A DNA stretch of 64,000 bases, taken from the NCBI RefSeq assembly GCF_009741445.1, contig NZ_CP046507.1, positions 3,844,001-3,908,000 of the forward strand, read 5' to 3'. Shown here in pieces: positions 26,449-35,122 of the stretch. The position numbers and the translations under genes are program-made. A model generated the notes under the pieces. That model saw nothing but the letters and a program-made list of their open reading frames with translations, was not told the DNA's origin and did no database searches. Position 1 is the stretch's first letter; every line of letters starts with the position of its first letter. Source of the stretch: Mycobacterium avium subsp. avium (GTDB lineage: Bacteria > Actinomycetota > Actinomycetes > Mycobacteriales > Mycobacteriaceae).

Positions 26449-27219
26449 ATGGGTCTTCGCGGTCTGGCGGACAAGGTCGCTGTCGTGGTCGGTGGGGCCA
26501 CCGGCATCGGTGCGGCGACGGCCGCCCGGCTGGCCGGGGAAGGCTGCCGCGTGATCATCGGCGACGTGGCAGTCGACGCCGCGCGGCAGACGGCCGACCG
26601 CATCGCCGCCGCCGGCGGCACGGCGACCCAGGTGGCCTTCGACCTCGCCGACCCGGCGTCGGTCGCCGCCCTGATCGACCGTGCCACAACGACTTACGGC
26701 GGCATGGACCTGCTGTTCAACGTGGGCGCCGACATGAGCACCATCCGGGCCGACACCGACGTGGTCGATATCGACTTCGACGTCTGGGACCGGGTGATGA
26801 CGGTCAGCCTGCGCGGTTATGTGGCCGCCATGAAATACGCCATCCCGCGCATGCTGGACCGCGGCGGAGGGGCCATCGTCAACATGTCATCGGCCGCGGC
26901 GTTTCAGGGTGAGCCCGCCCGGCCGGCCTATGCCACCGCGAAAGCCGGCATCGGCGCTCTCACCCGCCACGTCGCGTCGCGGTGGGGCAAGGACAACATC
27001 CGGTGCAACGCGGTCGCGCCCGGGTTCACCGCCACCGAGACCATCCGGTCGGTGCCGCAATGGCCGGAGCTGGAAGCCGCCGCGCTCAAGCGAATTCGTG
27101 GGCCGCGCGTCGGCGACCCGGCCGACGTCGCCGCGTTGGTCGCGTTTCTGCTCTCCGCCGAGGGTGATTGGATCAACGGTCAGGTCATCAACATCGACGG
27201 CGGCACCGTCCTTCGCTGA
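26449..27219 (+). CDS. Short-chain dehydrogenase/reductase
   Basis: 256 aa, ATG with AAGGGG six bases upstream. Cofactor motif GGATGIG, catalytic MSSAAAF serine and YATAK (Tyr-x3-Lys), and the ending GQVINIDGGTVLR. The NAG motif is replaced by FNVGAD. Divergent from the MBL operon and followed after 3 bp by the TetR gene, with which it is surely co-transcribed. Confidence 0.87.
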   Translation: MGLRGLADKVAVVVGGATGIGAATAARLAGEGCRVIIGDVAVDAARQTADRIAAAGGTATQVAFDLADPASVAALIDRATTTYGGMDLLFNVGADMSTIRADTDVVDIDFDVWDRVMTVSLRGYVAAMKYAIPRMLDRGGGAIVNMSSAAAFQGEPARPAYATAKAGIGALTRHVASRWGKDNIRCNAVAPGFTATETIRSVPQWPELEAAALKRIRGPRVGDPADVAALVAFLLSAEGDWINGQVINIDGGTVLR

Positions 27220-27222
27220 CTC

Positions 27223-27846
27223 ATGGCATCCGACTCCCGATCCCGCAGGCGTGACGGCGACGAACGCCGCCGCCAGCTGTGTGACGCCGCGATCCGGGTG
27301 CTCGCCGAGGACGGCTCGCGCGGACTGACGCACGGGCAGGTCGACCGTTACGCCGGCGTCCCCGAGGGCACCACGTCGTACTACTACCGCACCCGTGCCG
27401 CGCTGCTGCAGGGAGTCGGCAAGCGGGTGGCCGAGATCGACGTCGCCAACCTGCAGTCGGTGATCGACGAGCCGCTCGATCCGCTGTCGCCGTTCGCGCA
27501 CCTGGCGCGGCTCACCATGATGCAGGCCAGTGGGCCCGGGCTGATGTTGAACCGGGCGCGCCACGAGCTGCTGCTGGGCGCCGCCCGCGATCCCGGTCTG
27601 GCCGAAACCTCGCAGATTTTCGCCGGCCGGATCAACTCGATGGCCCGGGATGCCATCGCTCACCTCCAGCCCGACATCCGCGACCCCGCGCTGTTGGACG
27701 CGCAGACCACCGCCGTGACGACGTTCATCGCCGGCGTCTTCACCCGGCTGGCGGCCGGTGACCGCAACGTCGGCGACGCCGAGCAACTCGCCCATCTGCT
27801 GGAGGCGGTGGCCACCGCGGTGGCACTGCGGGCGCAGCGAAGTTAG
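27223..27846 (+). CDS. TetR-family regulator
   Basis: 207 aa. The N-terminal helix-turn-helix is LTHGQVDRYAGVPEGTTSYYYRTR, with the YYYRTR recognition helix end typical of the family. The ligand domain has no recognisable relative. It is three bases after the SDR stop and probably controls the divergent SDR/MBL promoters. Confidence 0.88.
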   Translation: MASDSRSRRRDGDERRRQLCDAAIRVLAEDGSRGLTHGQVDRYAGVPEGTTSYYYRTRAALLQGVGKRVAEIDVANLQSVIDEPLDPLSPFAHLARLTMMQASGPGLMLNRARHELLLGAARDPGLAETSQIFAGRINSMARDAIAHLQPDIRDPALLDAQTTAVTTFIAGVFTRLAAGDRNVGDAEQLAHLLEAVATAVALRAQRS

Positions 27847-27925
27847 CTTGGCGGCGAAAAGCGCTCCGGGGTCCCCCGCTTCGGCATACCGTTGATGCCG
27901 ATTCGCGCGCCCACAGGAGGATTCG

Positions 27926-28174
27926 ATGGACATGAAGCGTTGTGCCAAGCGTATTGCCGGTGCCGGCGTGCTGGCGTTGGCCGGGCTGGTGACGATCGGC
28001 GTGGGCGTCAGCACCGCCGAGACGATTCAGACCGAGGGCAACTATCCCACCCGGGAGGCATGTCAAGACGCCGGCCCGGGCGTGAAGGCGTCCACGCCGG
28101 GGAACTGGAACAACTTCTGGTGCGTTCCGGACCGGAACGTCAACGGCAACTGGAAGTTGGTGCTGAGCAACTGA
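27926..28174 (+). CDS. Small secreted protein, 82 aa
   Basis: ATG after AGGAGG. A signal peptide (KRIAGAGVLALAGLVTIGVGVSTAE) is followed by about 50 mature residues with two cysteines (EACQDAG and FWCVPD) that could form one disulfide. Trp/Asn rich. No family recognised. It stands alone between the TetR gene and the IS element. Confidence 0.82.
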   Translation: MDMKRCAKRIAGAGVLALAGLVTIGVGVSTAETIQTEGNYPTREACQDAGPGVKASTPGNWNNFWCVPDRNVNGNWKLVLSN

Positions 28175-28330
28175 TTCCGCGCCGGTTGGTGGCGGGCCGG
28201 CTGGCCAAACCTCAGGGCGTCGGCGCACCGGCCGGGCAGTCGGCGCACGCGTCCTGCCGCTGCCTAAATTCCTTGTGTCACTTTGGTTTCTGTGGTCACA
28301 TTGCGGGGTTTTTTGAGTTCCTAAGGGGAG

Positions 28331-29737
28331 TCAAGCTACTTCGGTGGGTTTTATGCTGGGGTGGACGGGCCGGTGAATTGGAGCGCGTAGCGACTCCTGT
28401 TGTTCCCGGCCCGTCCTGCCTTTTTGGCGCTGGGAGTAGCGCTTGGAGGCAGCGTTGATGCGAGTCTTCTTGTCGACGGTGTGGTGGGCGCGGACGATGC
28501 GGCGTCCTTCTTCGAAGGTGATGGGTCGTCCGTCGGTGTCGCGCAGCACGTAGTGCGCTCCGGCGCGCCAGCAGGTGGCGATGCGGGTGAGCAGGATGGT
28601 GGCAATGTGGCAGATCGCCGAATCGTGGTGGCGCTCGGTGCTCATCAGGCGTTTGTATTTCGCGGCCAGTTGCGGGTCGCTCTTGCGGGCTTGGTCAGCG
28701 GCGGCGAAGAGGGCTTCGCGCAGCAGCGGGTCACCGGCTTTGGTGAGTCCGTGGCGCTGTTCTGCTTGTCCGGACTGGTTGACCTTGGGGACGAGGCCGG
28801 AGTAGGCGCGGATGGCGGCTAGGGAGTGGAACCGGTGCGGGTCGCCGATGCGGCCGGCGATGACCGCACAGGTGACGGGCCCGACGCCGGGTGCTGAGGC
28901 GATGATGCCGCGCGGGTCGGCCTCGGCGTAGAGGTTGGCGGCGCGCTCGTCGAGGTCGTCGATCTGCTCGGTGAGCATCTGGGCTTGCTCGGCTTCGGTA
29001 GCGATGTCGGCGGCCAGTTCGGCGAAGTCGATGCGGGCATTAGCGCCAGATCCCCATAGCTGCAGCGATTCTTGGGCGGCGGTCAACAGCAGGGTGGCGT
29101 GTGGTTCGCGCCAGGCGCCGCGGGAGTGGCGGATCAGGAAGCGGGTCAGGCGGGCATGGCCGAGACGGATCAGGCTGTGCGGGTCGGCGTAGCGGGCCAG
29201 CAGTGCCAGCGCGGCCTTGCCATAGTTGGATCCCAGCGCGTCGTACCAGGCTGGACCGAGGAGCTCGAGCTGGGCGTCAAGGCGCTGGAAGACTGCGGTG
29301 CGGCGCTTGACGATCGAGGAGCGGATCTTGACCAGGCGCCGCAGCGGTTCGCCGGGCCCGTCGCCGCTGTGGTCACGCAGCCCCTCTGGATGCAGCAAGG
29401 GCAACCGGGCCAACAGCTTGGAGTCCAGATGGTCATTTTTGGTGTGCTTGGAGTAGTAGGCGCGCAGGTCTGCTGACTGGGTGGTGGGCACCATCGAGAT
29501 CCGGGCGCCGTGATGACGAAACCAGGATGCCAGCGGAACCCATGCGTTGCGGGTGGGCTCCATCACCACCCGCACGGTGTCTTGCTCGCTGAGTCCGATT
29601 ACTTTCCAGAGCTTTTCGAGGTCGGCGGGCCGGGTGAAGAACTTTCGTCCGGTCCACACATACGTCCCATCGGGACGGGCCAGCGATGCTTGATGAGCAG
29701 CCCGGCACGCCACGTCGATACCCAAAATCAGTTCCAC
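28331..29737 (-). CDS. IS110-family transposase (DEDD recombinase)
   Basis: The GTG at 29737 is chosen: AAAGG is 6 bases upstream, whereas the ATG two codons earlier touches the ribosome site. 468 aa. Catalytic acidic residues of the RuvC-like DEDD domain: Asp8 (LGIDVA), Glu60 (VVMEP), Asp102 and Asp105 (KNDHLDSK). The C-terminal Tnp domain has ASAPGVGPVT and the conserved serine in AYSGLVP. Both halves are intact, so the enzyme looks functional. IS110 enzymes recombine with a guide (bridge) RNA. Confidence 0.93.
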   Translation of the reverse strand: MELILGIDVACRAAHQASLARPDGTYVWTGRKFFTRPADLEKLWKVIGLSEQDTVRVVMEPTRNAWVPLASWFRHHGARISMVPTTQSADLRAYYSKHTKNDHLDSKLLARLPLLHPEGLRDHSGDGPGEPLRRLVKIRSSIVKRRTAVFQRLDAQLELLGPAWYDALGSNYGKAALALLARYADPHSLIRLGHARLTRFLIRHSRGAWREPHATLLLTAAQESLQLWGSGANARIDFAELAADIATEAEQAQMLTEQIDDLDERAANLYAEADPRGIIASAPGVGPVTCAVIAGRIGDPHRFHSLAAIRAYSGLVPKVNQSGQAEQRHGLTKAGDPLLREALFAAADQARKSDPQLAAKYKRLMSTERHHDSAICHIATILLTRIATCWRAGAHYVLRDTDGRPITFEEGRRIVRAHHTVDKKTRINAASKRYSQRQKGRTGREQQESLRAPIHRPVHPSIKPTEVA

Positions 29738-29930
29738 GCACATCCTTTCGACGGATCCAGGTCAGTCCCCGGCTCCGACGGGCATGGCCCAGACATTCCG
29801 CAAGCAGAAGTCCGCTCCCGAGCGGCTCCAAGTTCCCGAACAGGGACACCGGTCGGCACCTGAGACGCGCCGCGGACGACCACTCAAAAATCAGGAATCA
29901 CCAGGTGTTCCGGTCGGTGGCCTCGGCCGT
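29738..29930 (-). ncRNA. Candidate bridge RNA region of the IS110 element
   Basis: IS110-group elements encode the bridge RNA in the non-coding end upstream of the transposase. This stretch is non-coding, 150-190 nt long and hairpin-rich on the minus strand (for example CCGCTC-GG-GAGCGG and GTTC-G-GGAAC). The target and donor loops were not resolved by eye. Confidence 0.4.
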
Positions 29931-29983
29931 CCGCGGACGCCCACTAAACCTAAATGTCGGTGGGCTCGCCTAGTTTGCGAGGT

Positions 29984-31372
29984 ATGAGTAGTGATCGGGA
30001 GGCGGTGTCGGCGGCGTTCGACGCCATCGATGCCGCCTTGGACGATCTGCTCGACTGCGACTACGCCGCGTTGGCCACGCGCGAGAAGTTGGCGTTGCTG
30101 ACCCGCTGCGAGGAACTGCGCCGGCGGCTGCCCGCGGTCGAGCATCCACTGATCAACGCGCTGGCCCGCGACGCCAGCCCGGCGGAGTTGGGTGGCCGGC
30201 TTTCGCACGCGATCGCCGAGGCCACCCTGATCAGCCGCGCCGAGGCCGCCCGGCGGGTACACACCGCCGCCGACCTGAGCCCCCGCGTCGGGCTGACCGG
30301 GGAACCGTTGCCGCCGCTGCTGGCGGCCACCGCCGCGCGGCAACGAGAGGGGTCGTTGGGTCCCGAGCAGGTGGCCGTGATCCGTAAGTTCTGCCACCAG
30401 CTGCCCGGCTGGATCGACCAGGCAACCCGCGAGCGCGCCGAAACCGACCTGGCCAGGGAAGGCACCCGGTATCGGCCCGAACACCTCGCCGCGTTGGCCG
30501 GCACGCTGGCCGATTGCCTCAACCCCGACGGCCTCTACCGCGACGAAGACCGCGCCCGCCGCCGCAGCCTCACCCTCGGCAACCAACACGCCGACGGCAT
30601 GTCCGAACTCCGCGGACTACTGACCCCCGAACTACGTGCCACCCTCGAAGCCGTGCTGGCCAAACTCGCCGCCCCCGGCATGTGCAACCCCCTCGACGAA
30701 AACCCGTGCGTGGACGGCACGCCTACCGAGCAGGCCATCGACGGGGACACCCGCTCGGCGGCCCAGCGCAACCACGATGGGCTGCTGGCCGGCCTGCGCG
30801 CCCTGCTGGCCTCAGGAAACCTCGGCCAACACAACGGGCTACCGGCCTCCATCATCGTCACCACCACCCTGGCCGACCTCGAAACCGCCGCCGGGCGGGG
30901 CCTCACCGGCGGGGGCACCCTGCTGCCCATGTCCGATGTGATCCGGCTATCCCGCCACGCCCACCACTACCTCGCGATCTTCGACCACGGCAAAGCCCTG
31001 GCCCTGTATCACACCAAACGCCTGGCCTCCCCCGCACAGCGCATCGTGTTATACGCCAAAGACCGCGGCTGCACCGCCCCCGGCTGCACCGTCCCCGGCT
31101 ACTACGCCGAAGTGCACCACTGCACCGACTACGCCACCTGCCACACCACCAACATCAACGACCTGACCTTCGCCTGCGGACCCCACCACCGCCTCCTGCA
31201 ACCCGGCGCCTGGACCACCCACAAAAACACACGCGGCGAAACCCAATGGCTCCCACCACCCCACCTAGACCGAAACCAACCCCGCACCAACACCTTCCAC
31301 CACCCCGAAAAACTCCTACAGGGTGAGGACGGGGGTGAAGACGACGACGGCGATGACGACGAGGCGGCGTAG
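29984..31372 (+). CDS. 13E12-repeat family HNH endonuclease-like protein (DUF222)
   Basis: The ATG at 29984 ([19 protein letters not shown]) matches the usual 13E12 start; a longer start at 29954 is possible. 462 aa. DUF222 domain through residue ~300, then an HNH domain with [21 protein letters not shown]-like [14 protein letters not shown]. Ends with a disordered acidic tail ([15 protein letters not shown]). It follows the IS element directly. The 13E12 family is repeated in mycobacterial genomes and often lies at sites of phage-like insertion. Confidence 0.88.
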   Translation: MSSDREAVSAAFDAIDAALDDLLDCDYAALATREKLALLTRCEELRRRLPAVEHPLINALARDASPAELGGRLSHAIAEATLISRAEAARRVHTAADLSPRVGLTGEPLPPLLAATAARQREGSLGPEQVAVIRKFCHQLPGWIDQATRERAETDLAREGTRYRPEHLAALAGTLADCLNPDGLYRDEDRARRRSLTLGNQHADGMSELRGLLTPELRATLEAVLAKLAAPGMCNPLDENPCVDGTPTEQAIDGDTRSAAQRNHDGLLAGLRALLASGNLGQHNGLPASIIVTTTLADLETAAGRGLTGGGTLLPMSDVIRLSRHAHHYLAIFDHGKALALYHTKRLASPAQRIVLYAKDRGCTAPGCTVPGYYAEVHHCTDYATCHTTNINDLTFACGPHHRLLQPGAWTTHKNTRGETQWLPPPHLDRNQPRTNTFHHPEKLLQGEDGGEDDDGDDDEAA

Positions 31373-31384
31373 CGCTCGACGGCG

Positions 31385-32149
31385 CTAGAGAAGCCGAGCC
31401 TGCTCGGGCTCCGGCTTGGCCGGCTCGAGCAACTCCGGGCCGTTGTTGCGGACGTTGTTGACCAGCGTGGAGACCTCGCGCATGCGGATGGCGTGCACGT
31501 CGGGCGGGCGGGTCAGCAGCTCCTCGTCGACCGGGGCGTCGGGATCGAGCCAGCGGTCCCAGTCCCGCTCGGGCATCACCAACGGCATCCGATCGTGGAT
31601 CTGCGCGAGTTCCCCGGGCGCGTCGGTGGTGATGATCGTGCAGCTCAACAGGGGCGGTGCGTCCTTGGCCGGCTTCCAGACCGACCACAGGCCCGCCATG
31701 AACAGCGGCTCGCCGTCCTCGGAGTACATGAAGAACGGCGTCTTGCGGGGCTTTTTACCGGCCGCGGCGTCGGAGTTGATCCGCCACTCGTAGTAGCCGT
31801 CCATCGGGATCAGGCACCGCTTGGACTTGGCGCTGACCCGGAAGGCGGGTGAGCTGGTGACCTTGTCGGCGCGGGCGTTGATCAGCATCGGCCCCTTGGT
31901 CTCGGGCGCACCGTCCCGTCCGGCTTTGGCCCACGGCGGCACCAATCCCCAGCGCATCAGCCGCACCCGTCGCGTCGGCTCGTCCTCGGGCTCGGAATGG
32001 CGGCTGACCACCGTGGCGATGGTCGACGTCGGCGCCACGTTGTAGTTGGGAGCCGTGTCGCTCGGGGCGGCGCCGGTGGTCTCGTCGATCGCCTTGATCT
32101 TCTGGGCCAGCTGCGCCGGATCGGTGGTGACCGCAAACCGTCCGCACAT
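31385..32149 (-). CDS. SRAP/HMCES-family protein (abasic-site DNA-protein crosslinking)
   Basis: The ATG at 32149 is used because it puts the catalytic cysteine at residue 2 (MCGRFAV); an ATG three codons upstream would bury it. 254 aa. Conserved PNYNVAPT asparagine, YYEW glutamate and HDRMP histidine are present. SRAP proteins form a thiazolidine bond with abasic sites in single-stranded DNA. It is the Rv3226c equivalent. Confidence 0.93.
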   Translation of the reverse strand: MCGRFAVTTDPAQLAQKIKAIDETTGAAPSDTAPNYNVAPTSTIATVVSRHSEPEDEPTRRVRLMRWGLVPPWAKAGRDGAPETKGPMLINARADKVTSSPAFRVSAKSKRCLIPMDGYYEWRINSDAAAGKKPRKTPFFMYSEDGEPLFMAGLWSVWKPAKDAPPLLSCTIITTDAPGELAQIHDRMPLVMPERDWDRWLDPDAPVDEELLTRPPDVHAIRMREVSTLVNNVRNNGPELLEPAKPEPEQARLL

Positions 32150-32159
32150 GACTCCCATG

Positions 32160-32233
32160 GTGGCAGAGCCACCGGGTACGGGTCCGTGGCAGAGCCACGC
32201 AGTGCTATCCGTGGCAGAGCCACGCAGTGCTAT
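32160..32233. repeat. Tandem 25-bp repeat with a 13-bp palindrome, three palindromes
   Basis: The palindrome GTGGCAGAGCCAC occurs at 32160-32172, 32186-32198 and 32211-32223. The last two lie in exact adjacent 25-bp repeats (32184-32208 and 32209-32233). This fills most of the 119-bp divergent gap between the SRAP gene and aroA. Confidence 0.93.
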
Positions 32234-32268
32234 TGGGCCCGAAAACGGTGACAGGCGATGATGGACCG

Positions 32269-33576
32269 GTGACTACGTGGACGGCCCCCCTCGCACCGCA
32301 ACCGGTGCACGCGACCGTGACCGTTCCGGGTTCGAAGTCGCAGACCAACCGGGCCCTGGTGCTGGCGGCGCTGGCCGCCGCCCAGGGCCGGGGCACCCCG
32401 ACCCTCAGCGGGGCGCTGCGCAGCCGCGACACCGACCTGATGATCGGCGCGCTGCGCACCCTGGGCCTGCGCGTCGACGGGACAGGCCCGGCACTGACCG
32501 TCAGCGGCCATATCGCGCCCGGACCACACGCCCGAGTCGACTGCGGGCTGGCCGGAACGGTGCTGCGGTTCGTTCCGCCCCTGGCGGCGCTGGCCGACGC
32601 GGTGGTGGAGTTTGACGGCGACGAGCAGGCCCGGGCCCGGCCGATCGCGCCGCTGCTGGACGCGCTGCGCGGGCTCGGCGTGCGCATCGAAGGCACCGCC
32701 CTGCCGTTCCGGGTGCACGGCAGCGGCGCGCTCGCCGGGGGCACCGTGGCCATCGACGCGTCGGCCTCCTCGCAGTTCGTCTCCGGGCTGTTGCTCTGCG
32801 CGGCCTCCTTCACCGAGGGCCTGACCGTGCAGCACACCGGCGCGGCGCTGCCGTCGGCCCCGCACATCGCGATGACGGTGGCGATGCTGCGCCAGGCCGG
32901 CGTCGACGTCGACGACTCGGTCCCCAACCGCTGGCAGGTACGGCCGGGGCCGGTCGCGGCCCGGCACTGGGAGGTGGAACCGGACCTGACCAACGCCGTT
33001 CCGTTCCTGGCGGCGGCCGTGGTCAGCGGCGGCACCGTGCGCATCACCGGCTGGCCGGCCGACAGCGTGCAACCCGCCGACAATATCCTGAGCGTGTTGG
33101 GCAAGCTGAATGCCGTTGTCTCCCGGACTGATTCGTCTCTGGAGGTGCGCGGCTCCGGGAGCTATGACGGTTTCGACGTCGACCTGCGCGCGGTCGGCGA
33201 GCTGACACCGTCGGTGGCCGCCCTGGCGGCGCTGGCCACGCCGGGATCGGTGTCGCGGCTGTCCGGCATCGCGCACCTGCGCGGCCACGAGACCGACCGG
33301 CTGGCCGCGCTGAGCGCCGAGATCAACCGCCTCGGCGGCGACTGCACCGAAACACCCGACGGCCTGGTGATCACCGCGACGCCGTTGCACTCCGGGGTGT
33401 GGCACGCCTACGCCGATCACCGGATGGCGATGGCCGGTGCGATCGTCGGGCTGCGGGTGGCCGGGGTCCGAGTCGACGACATCGGCGCCACCAGCAAGAC
33501 GCTGCCGGACTTTCCGCGGCTGTGGGCCCGCATGCTGGACACCAGCCTGCCGGACGGGGAAGAGCACGGCATGTGA
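32269..33576 (+). CDS. aroA: EPSP synthase, AroA
   Basis: The GTG at 32269 ([10 protein letters not shown]) matches the mycobacterial start; 435 aa. Motifs: [13 protein letters not shown] (shikimate and PEP site), [27 protein letters not shown] and ADHRMAMA. It makes 5-enolpyruvylshikimate-3-phosphate in the shikimate pathway. Stop and the rsgA start overlap (ATGTGA), so the two are coupled. Rv3227 position. Confidence 0.95.
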   Translation: MTTWTAPLAPQPVHATVTVPGSKSQTNRALVLAALAAAQGRGTPTLSGALRSRDTDLMIGALRTLGLRVDGTGPALTVSGHIAPGPHARVDCGLAGTVLRFVPPLAALADAVVEFDGDEQARARPIAPLLDALRGLGVRIEGTALPFRVHGSGALAGGTVAIDASASSQFVSGLLLCAASFTEGLTVQHTGAALPSAPHIAMTVAMLRQAGVDVDDSVPNRWQVRPGPVAARHWEVEPDLTNAVPFLAAAVVSGGTVRITGWPADSVQPADNILSVLGKLNAVVSRTDSSLEVRGSGSYDGFDVDLRAVGELTPSVAALAALATPGSVSRLSGIAHLRGHETDRLAALSAEINRLGGDCTETPDGLVITATPLHSGVWHAYADHRMAMAGAIVGLRVAGVRVDDIGATSKTLPDFPRLWARMLDTSLPDGEEHGM

Positions 33577-34568
33577 GGCCCGGCGACTACGACGAGTCCG
33601 ACGTCAAGATCCGCTCCGGCCGCGGTTCCCGGCCGCGCACCAAGACCCGTCCCGAGCACGCCGACGCGCGGGCCGCCATGGTGGTCAGCGTCGACCGCGG
33701 CCGCTGGGGATGCGTGCTGGGCGGCGACCCGGACCGCCGGGTCACCGCGATGCGGGCGCGCGAACTCGGTCGCACGCCGATCGTGGTCGGCGATGACGTC
33801 GACGTCGTGGGCGACCTGTCCGGGCGGCCGGACACGCTGGCCCGCATCGTGCGTCGCGGCGAGCGCCGAACGGTGTTGCGGCGCACCGCCGATGACACCG
33901 ATCCGACCGAGCGGGTGGTGGTCGCCAACGCCGACCAGCTGCTGATCGTGGTGGCGCTGGCCGATCCGCCGCCGCGCACCGGCCTGGTGGACCGGGCGCT
34001 GATCGCCGCCTACGCCGGCGGGCTGGTGCCGATCCTGTGCCTGACCAAGACCGACCTGGCCCCGCCGGAGCCGTTCGCGCAGCAGTTCGCCGACCTCGAC
34101 CTGACCGTGGTGGCCGCGGGCCGCGACGATCCCCTGCCCGCGGTGGCCGACCTGCTCGCGGGCAAGATCACCGTGCTGCTCGGGCATTCCGGCGTCGGCA
34201 AGTCGACGTTGGTGAACCGCCTGGTGCCCGACGCGGACCGGGCCGTCGGCGCGGTGACCGAGATCGGCAAGGGGCGGCACACCTCGACACAGTCGGTGGC
34301 GCTGCCGTTGACCGAGCGGCTGGGCACCACCGGCTGGGTGATCGACACGCCGGGCATCCGGTCCTTCGGCCTGGCCCACATCCAGCCCGACGACGTCGTG
34401 ATGGCGTTCTCGGACCTGGCGGAGGCCATCGCGGACTGCCCGCGCGGCTGCGGGCACATGGGACCGCCCGCCGACCCCGAATGCGCCCTGGACACGCTGA
34501 CCGGACCCGCCGCCCGCCGCGTCGCCGCCGCCCGACGGCTGCTGGACGCGCTCAACCAGACTTCTTAG
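33573..34568 (+). CDS. rsgA: RsgA ribosome small-subunit biogenesis GTPase
   Basis: GTG start inside the aroA stop; 331 aa. Circularly permuted GTPase: G4 (TKTD) precedes G1 ([12 protein letters not shown]) and G3 (DTPG). An N-terminal OB-like region and C-terminal zinc motif (CPRGCGH...C) complete the family plan. It checks maturing 30S subunits. Rv3228 position. Confidence 0.94.
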   Translation: MRPGDYDESDVKIRSGRGSRPRTKTRPEHADARAAMVVSVDRGRWGCVLGGDPDRRVTAMRARELGRTPIVVGDDVDVVGDLSGRPDTLARIVRRGERRTVLRRTADDTDPTERVVVANADQLLIVVALADPPPRTGLVDRALIAAYAGGLVPILCLTKTDLAPPEPFAQQFADLDLTVVAAGRDDPLPAVADLLAGKITVLLGHSGVGKSTLVNRLVPDADRAVGAVTEIGKGRHTSTQSVALPLTERLGTTGWVIDTPGIRSFGLAHIQPDDVVMAFSDLAEAIADCPRGCGHMGPPADPECALDTLTGPAARRVAAARRLLDALNQTS

Positions 34569-35028
34569 CCAACCGCATACCCAGTTCGTCGGGCGGCACC
34601 AAATGCCCTTCGGCGCAACGGATTTCGACGCCGACCTCGGTGCCGCAGCCCACGTGGGTCAGCTGCAACCGGTGACGCCCCGGCAGATGACGCCGGCCCC
34701 ACTCGAACATCGCCCACACCACCGGCATGAAGTCGATTCCGGCCTGGGTGAGCACGTACTCGTCGCGGCTGCGCTGCCCGGGTTCCCGATACGGCCGCCG
34801 TTTCAGCAGCCCGAGCTCGACCAGCTCCGCCAGCCGCGCGGAAGTGGCCGCCTTGGTGATGCCCACCCGCCGGGCGAAGTCGTCGAACCGGGTGGTGCCG
34901 TAGTACGCCTCGCGCATGATCAGCATCGCGGACTTGGTGCCGACGACGGCCATCGTCTTCTCGATCGCGCACTCCCCCACCGCCGACCAGGCATCGCGGT
35001 CGGCCAGCGGCCCCTGCAGCAGTGTCAT
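34552..35028 (-). CDS. HxlR-family (MarR-like) regulator
   Basis: The ATG at 35028 has AGGAGG eight bases upstream and is preferred over a GTG nine bases earlier. 158 aa. HxlR winged helix: FDDFARRVGITKAATSARLAELVELGLLKRRPY. It ends in the last bases of rsgA (17-bp convergent overlap). Divergent from the thiolase, with an inverted repeat between them. Confidence 0.87.
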   Translation of the reverse strand: MTLLQGPLADRDAWSAVGECAIEKTMAVVGTKSAMLIMREAYYGTTRFDDFARRVGITKAATSARLAELVELGLLKRRPYREPGQRSRDEYVLTQAGIDFMPVVWAMFEWGRRHLPGRHRLQLTHVGCGTEVGVEIRCAEGHLVPPDELGMRLAKKSG

Positions 35029-35056
35029 CCAAATCACCTCCTCGGCTGAGTTGCTT

Positions 35057-35076
35057 TAAGCATACCGAGGTGCTTA
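35057..35076. promoter_or_regulatory. Inverted repeat between HxlR gene and thiolase (operator candidate)
   Basis: TAAGCA (35057-35062) and TGCTTA (35071-35076) are perfect arms around an 8-bp spacer, in the 94-bp divergent gap. Its shape and place fit an HxlR operator. Confidence 0.6.
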
Positions 35077-35122
35077 TCTGAGTATAGTCGAATATATCCA
35101 GACCTGGACTCGAGGAGGAGCC

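Larger units (their letters stand above)
28300..29950 (-). mobile_element. IS110-family insertion sequence (IS1110-like), approximate extent
   Basis: The transposase (28331-29737) and about 150-210 bp of non-coding DNA before its start mark one IS110-family element. Ends are not certain. TTTTTGAGT (28310-28318) and ACTCAAAAA (29882-29890) form inverted arms near both ends. Target duplications are not expected for this family. Transposase size fits IS1110 of M. avium as I recall it. Confidence 0.8.

Noticed and set aside
28310-29890. TTTTTGAGT/ACTCAAAAA inverted arms as the exact ends of the IS
   Set aside because: IS110 elements usually lack terminal inverted repeats, and 9-bp A/T arms can be chance. 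Kept only as a hint for the extent.
29954-29983. Longer start of the 13E12 protein
   Set aside because: The upstream ATG has no ribosome site and family members begin at the later ATG.
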